Positions 60,473-64,000 of a stretch of DNA of 64,000 bases are shown here, one piece after another. How positions within the stretch are numbered: the stretch's first letter is position 1; the number at the start of each line of letters is the position of its first letter. Both the position numbers and the translations under genes were made by a program. The notes under the pieces were generated by a model. It did not search any database, was not told the origin of the DNA, and saw only the letters and a program-made list of their open reading frames with translations. Origin of the DNA: an uncultured Lachnospiraceae bacterium (GTDB lineage Bacteria; Bacillota; Clostridia; Lachnospirales; Lachnospiraceae); NCBI GenBank assembly GCA_900550475.1, contig URSA01000016.1:1-64000 (forward strand), read 5' to 3'.

Positions 60473-61709
60473 AGGAACAAGATGCAAAATCTGTACGGGC
60501 TGCGGTCGGTGTGCCAAAGGAAACACACCGACCGTGGTCAGTGCGTTTTGCGCCCCGGGGGCGGATGGCAGCCTCGCCTCGGTGGAGAGCATCCCTGTTC
60601 CCCCTCTTTATCTGGTCTGCGCAGACATCGGAACCACCACCATCGCCATGCAGCTTCGCCGTGTGGCGGACGGAGCGATGGAGCAGACCTTTACCTGCGT
60701 AAATCCCCAGAGGGTGTACGGCGCGGATGTGCTGTCCCGCATACAGGCGGCGGAAGATCCGGTGAAAAAAGCAATGATGAAGCATATGGTGAGAGAGGCA
60801 TTGGCGGAAGGTGTGAATGTGTTCCGACAAAGGCTCTCTCGTTTTGGTTCCGATCAAAAACCGAAGATCGAAAGGCTTGCGATTGCAGGCAACACCACCA
60901 TGCTGCATCTGTTCATGGGCTATGACACCTCCGGTCTCGGCGTTGCACCCTTTACTCCCCATTCCCTTTCGGAGGTAAGGACGGTCTTTCTGGGAATCGA
61001 TACGGTGCTGCTGCCCGGGATCTCCGCCTTTGTGGGAGCGGACATTACGGCGGATATCGTGGCGCTCTCCATGCAGAGGAGACCGGAGATGACGCTTCTT
61101 CTGGATCTGGGAACCAACGGAGAGATGGTACTGGGAAACAAAGATCGGCTGATCGCCACGGCTACGGCGGCGGGACCGGCATTTGAAGGGGGGACGGACT
61201 CCTTTGGAGCAGATCTGATGGCAGTCTGCGCAGGACTTAGGGAGGAAGGGCTTCTGGATGAGACCGGACTACTAAAGGAACCTTATTTTTCCGAGGGGAT
61301 TGAGGCGGGCGGCGCCCACATTACAAGGGAAAACATCAGGGCGTTACAGCTTGCGAAAGCGGCGGTGGCAGCAGGAATCCGCATTATGTGCCGCAAATAC
61401 GGTCTGCGGGATGCTGACCGGATCGACCGCATCTTTCTGGCGGGCGGCATGGGTTACTATCTGGATCCGCAGGCGGCAGCCGAGATCGGGCTGATCCCGA
61501 AGGAGTGGGCGGAAAAGACATGCGCTGTGGGAAATGCAGTTCTGGAGGGCGCTTTTTTGTACGGAAGGGAGCATGGGGCAACAAAGCCTGCGGAGGACGG
61601 AACGGATTCCGTGGAGCTTGCGGCTGTCGAATGTTTTAATCTGGCGGCGGAGCCGGATTTTGAGAGGGAATACATTGCGTCCATGTCATTTGAACAGAGT
61701 ACGTTTTAA
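60444..61709 (+). CDS. ASKHA-domain protein of the corrinoid-activator (DUF4445/RACo) type, 421 aa
   Basis: The ATPase core resembles reductive activators of corrinoid proteins: DIGTTTIAMQL (phosphate 1), RVYGADVLSRI, AGNTTMLHLFMG, LLDLGTNGEMVLGN and FLAGGMGYYLD. RACo proteins have an N-terminal 2Fe-2S ferredoxin domain. Here it is replaced by a short stretch with Cys14, Cys17, Cys20 and Cys23 (CxxCxxCxxC), suggesting one 4Fe-4S-type cluster. The start at 60444 preserves these; it overlaps the DUF4250 gene. No corrinoid enzyme gene is nearby, so the client is unknown. Confidence 0.82.
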   Translation: MTKRKTSIFRGTRCKICTGCGRCAKGNTPTVVSAFCAPGADGSLASVESIPVPPLYLVCADIGTTTIAMQLRRVADGAMEQTFTCVNPQRVYGADVLSRIQAAEDPVKKAMMKHMVREALAEGVNVFRQRLSRFGSDQKPKIERLAIAGNTTMLHLFMGYDTSGLGVAPFTPHSLSEVRTVFLGIDTVLLPGISAFVGADITADIVALSMQRRPEMTLLLDLGTNGEMVLGNKDRLIATATAAGPAFEGGTDSFGADLMAVCAGLREEGLLDETGLLKEPYFSEGIEAGGAHITRENIRALQLAKAAVAAGIRIMCRKYGLRDADRIDRIFLAGGMGYYLDPQAAAEIGLIPKEWAEKTCAVGNAVLEGAFLYGREHGATKPAEDGTDSVELAAVECFNLAAEPDFEREYIASMSFEQSTF

Positions 61710-63001
61710 GGCTCCCGCTTCCATAAGGGGGGCGCAAAGTGGTTTTTCAAAAGCCTTACGATATGGTTCGGATCCTGATTCTTCACCGTGATATCGCACT
61801 GTGCAGGGTCTGTGCCGAAGCGCTCCAGCTTGTCTAGGGAAAGCTCCTCCATCAGGAAACGGATCATATGGTAGCGGTCGGCAGCCTTGTTGTATATTTT
61901 CATATAGGAAAATCCGGGCTGGTCATCGGAGGGTGTATGCAGGATCTTGTAGCGCTCCGTCCATCCCATTTTCTCCAATTCTTCATATAACGCCTGTGTG
62001 CGTTCTGTCCGGTCGAGCAGCGTAAAGTACACCACATCCCGATCCACGGGAGGCTCCCCTTTCACATAATTGCGGTAGAGGGAACTGTGGAGGGAGGAAA
62101 ACAGCGCGCGCTCGGCATCGTTGGTAAAATCCCCATAAAGAATGAGGAGAAGATCCTCAATGATAATGTTGGTAAAGACATGAAATCCCCGTCCTCTCAA
62201 AAACGTGTAGAGCTCCTGCGCTTCCCCGGCAGGGATATAGACCACTTTTTCGTAGTGATGGGTTTTGGTGTCGTAGAGTACGGCGCCGTCCATGGCTATC
62301 ACGGGCAGCTTCAGGTCAAGATCCCGCAGGGGTTCGATCATGGACGCGGGGGTGCGCATGGTAGCGATGGTGAAGTGCATGCCGTCGTTTATCATGCGGT
62401 TCAGCTCGGTTTTATTGTGCGGGGAGAGGGTGTTGTGCGGATTGAGGATCACCTCATCCAATCCCGATACAAAGAGCGTATCCGTGCGCTTGCGGCGCGG
62501 GATCCGGATCAGATTCAGGAAAAGCCCCAGCGAAATGCCGATCATGGTATCGCATACACGATCCAGTACAAAGAGATAAGGGTTGGCGTCCCCCAGATGG
62601 TTGACCACGATGCTCAGGTAGACAACACAGGAAAAATAGGAGGCGTTCTTCTTGTTGCACAGAACCGTGGTGTAGATGACGGGTACGATGAAGAAGGAGA
62701 GCAGCAGATAGTGGAGCAGATTGTCGTCAAAGTGAAAGACCTTTAACTCCAGCAGAATGAAAAGCAGACCGTAAGCCGCACCGATCCCGGTGCCGATCGT
62801 GCGCTGAAGGGCATTGAGAACGGTGTTTTTTGTGTAAGGCTGGATGCACCAGAGCACGGCAAGCGCCGAGTAGAAGGGGATTCCGTCCTTCCCTCTCAGA
62901 AAATAGATCACAAAGCACAAAAACACACCAACGGCAGATTTCACGATGCGCATGCCGATGGGCGGCAGATGGGATTCTCTTGCAATATGCATATCCTTCA
63001 T
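61706..63001 (-). CDS. FUSC/ArAE-type membrane domain fused to a HAD-like domain, 431 aa
   Basis: Residues about 15-170 form five to six membrane segments of the FUSC/aromatic-acid-exporter type (SAVGVFLCFVIYFLRG, QRTIGTGIGAAYGLLF, DRVCDTMIGISLGLFLNLI). Residues about 175-430 resemble a Cof-type HAD phosphatase with NRMINDGMHFTIATMRTP and VIAMDGAVLYD. The HAD nucleophile motif DxDGT is altered to GLDEV (Gly180 in the nucleophile position, Asp182 kept), so it is probably catalytically dead. Strong GGAGG site at the chosen start 63001. The gene tail overlaps the ASKHA stop. Confidence 0.8.
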   Translation of the reverse strand: MKDMHIARESHLPPIGMRIVKSAVGVFLCFVIYFLRGKDGIPFYSALAVLWCIQPYTKNTVLNALQRTIGTGIGAAYGLLFILLELKVFHFDDNLLHYLLLSFFIVPVIYTTVLCNKKNASYFSCVVYLSIVVNHLGDANPYLFVLDRVCDTMIGISLGLFLNLIRIPRRKRTDTLFVSGLDEVILNPHNTLSPHNKTELNRMINDGMHFTIATMRTPASMIEPLRDLDLKLPVIAMDGAVLYDTKTHHYEKVVYIPAGEAQELYTFLRGRGFHVFTNIIIEDLLLILYGDFTNDAERALFSSLHSSLYRNYVKGEPPVDRDVVYFTLLDRTERTQALYEELEKMGWTERYKILHTPSDDQPGFSYMKIYNKAADRYHMIRFLMEELSLDKLERFGTDPAQCDITVKNQDPNHIVRLLKNHFAPPLWKREP

Positions 63002-63117
63002 ACAAACCTCCGTTCCGCGGACGCTTTTTTTCTGATAATCATAAATCAAAAAAATTCGTTTTGCAATGGTTTCTTGCTGCGTATACTGAATGGAGTGAAA
63101 AAACAGGTGGGACTGCA

Positions 63118-63795
63118 TTGAAAAGAAAAGAATGGTTTTTTTTGCCGAAGGAAACCGGGCTGTTTGTGTTTCTGCTGCTGACCTGCCTGCTGCTTGCCGC
63201 AAAGCCTGAAATATTGCCGGTGGGCGGGGCAGCGCAGGAAGTGAAAAAAATTGCAATCACCTTTGACGACGGGCCGCACCCCTCCTATACCGCACAGCTG
63301 CTGGACGGATTGAAGGAGCGTGGGATTCACGCCACCTTTTTTGTGACGGGGGAGCATGCGGAGAAAAATCCGGAGCTTATAAAGCGGATGCAGGAGGAAG
63401 GGCATCTGATCGGAAACCATACCTACAGCCACATTCAGCTCACCGAGGCAAACCGCGAGCAATTCCGTGAGGAGCTGGTAAAGACAAATGAGATCTTGCA
63501 GGAGATTACCGGAACGGAGGTGATTTTTGTGCGCCCTCCTTACGGGACATGGGATAAGAAATTTGAGACGGAGCTCAATATGTTTCCGGTCTTGTGGAAT
63601 ATTGATCCCTTGGACTGGTGCTCCCACAACGCCGACTGCGTCGCCAACAAGGTGGTGACAAAGGCTGGGGAGGACGACATCATCCTGCTGCACGATTATT
63701 ATGCCACCTCCGTGGAGGCGGCACTAAAAATCGTGGACGAACTGCAGGAAGAAGGGTTTGTATTTGTAACGGTGGATGAAATCCTGTTTGATTAG
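63118..63795 (+). CDS. Polysaccharide deacetylase (NodB domain), CE4, 225 aa
   Basis: Removes N-acetyl groups from wall sugars outside the cell. An N-terminal anchor helix (about residues 12-28) is followed by the NodB motifs: TFDDGPHPSYT, the zinc pair HTYSH, RPPYGTWD, WNIDPLDW and IILLHD. All catalytic residues are present. A TTG start at 63118 is chosen from AGGTGG seven bases upstream; earlier in-frame codons lie inside the divergent gene's leader. Confidence 0.9.
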   Translation: MKRKEWFFLPKETGLFVFLLLTCLLLAAKPEILPVGGAAQEVKKIAITFDDGPHPSYTAQLLDGLKERGIHATFFVTGEHAEKNPELIKRMQEEGHLIGNHTYSHIQLTEANREQFREELVKTNEILQEITGTEVIFVRPPYGTWDKKFETELNMFPVLWNIDPLDWCSHNADCVANKVVTKAGEDDIILLHDYYATSVEAALKIVDELQEEGFVFVTVDEILFD

Positions 63796-63806
63796 AATTA
63801 TGTAGC

Positions 63807-64000
63807 CTAAGCGTTCTCCGGCTGTTCTTTGCGGGCGGTCCAGGGGCCGTGTTTGTAGAACATGATCGACAATGCGGTTGCGATGCACCAGCCGATCGGC
63901 CATGCACACCAGATTCCGGTTGCCCCAAGCGGTGTCCTTGAAAAGCAGAAGGCAAGGAGAACACGCAGGATCAGATCGGTAAAGGTTGCGATCATAAAGT
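63807..64000 (-). CDS. MATE family protein, C-terminal part (cut by window end)
   Basis: The minus-strand frame open to the window edge ends ...FTDLILRVLLAFCFSR and WPIGWCIATALSIMFYKHG..., two hydrophobic segments with the layout of a MATE C terminus. It continues beyond 64000. Assignment rests on these last 64 residues only. Confidence 0.65.
   Translation of the reverse strand, partial: FMIATFTDLILRVLLAFCFSRTPLGATGIWCAWPIGWCIATALSIMFYKHGPWTARKEQPENA

Overview
The window looks like chromosomal DNA of a spore-forming, plant-polysaccharide-using Firmicute, most likely a Lachnospiraceae-type gut Clostridium. The evidence is an alpha/beta small acid-soluble spore protein, Gram-positive ribosome binding sites, an RrF2-controlled SUF system, a cellobiose phosphorylase with a binding-protein ABC importer, a domain-inverted GH3 glucosidase, a pyrophosphate-type phosphofructokinase, a DUF4250 protein and tRNA genes without encoded CCA. 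Species is inference only. I see no phage, transposase, integrase, plasmid or CRISPR-Cas genes.

Layout. 1-6.2 kb: the 3' part of a tRNA-Leu, a chain of small overlapping genes, then a secreted leucine-rich-repeat protein followed by two unrecognised membrane proteins. 6.2-13.1 kb: a MATE transporter, then the RrF2 regulator and the SUF iron-sulfur operon sufC-sufB-sufDS-sufU, in which SufD and SufS are one polypeptide. 13.1-19 kb: a PHP phosphoesterase, a decarboxylase beta/gamma pair, a 62-bp palindromic repeat array, a small pyroglutamyl-peptidase-like protein with an acetyltransferase, tRNA-Arg and cardiolipin synthase. 18.9-26.2 kb: cellobiose use (GH94 phosphorylase, LacI regulator, binding protein and two permeases). 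26.3-35.9 kb: housekeeping (HAAS protein, an Asn/Gln-rich peptide, an RNA methyltransferase, a degenerate amidase, RdgB, a phosphoesterase, D-lactate dehydrogenase, an ABC-ATPase-like protein), tRNAs Pro, Arg, His, Gln, Lys and Leu, and a second MATE protein. 36-41.8 kb: a MerR regulator, a 1024-residue LysM surface protein, a lipoprotein, the second 62-bp array and a metallo-hydrolase. 42-52.3 kb: a YfhO membrane protein, PPi-phosphofructokinase, a LacI regulator with glycogen phosphorylase and 4-alpha-glucanotransferase, a CYTH protein, a DJ-1 protein and the spore protein. 52.4-64 kb: GH3 glucosidase with its LacI regulator, an alanine/sodium symporter, ClpB, DUF4250 with an ASKHA-type activator, a FUSC-HAD fusion, a polysaccharide deacetylase and the end of a third MATE protein.

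How it fits together. Cellobiose or cellodextrins would enter by the ABC importer (its ATPase is not here) and be phosphorolysed by GH94. GH3 would act on other beta-glucosides. GlgP and MalQ handle glycogen or maltodextrin, and PPi-PFK feeds glycolysis towards D-lactate. Each sugar block has its own LacI regulator and a nearby AAACGTTT-type operator candidate.

The least explained structures are two tandem arrays (five and three copies, 25 kb apart) of the same strictly 62-bp unit, built of a 34-bp palindrome and a 28-bp conserved spacer. Also notable are the SufD-SufS fusion, a peptidoglycan amidase that has lost zinc ligands and its catalytic Glu, a FUSC membrane domain fused to a degenerate HAD domain, a second dispersed palindromic element, and the unnamed LRR/membrane-protein operon at 1.2-6.2 kb.
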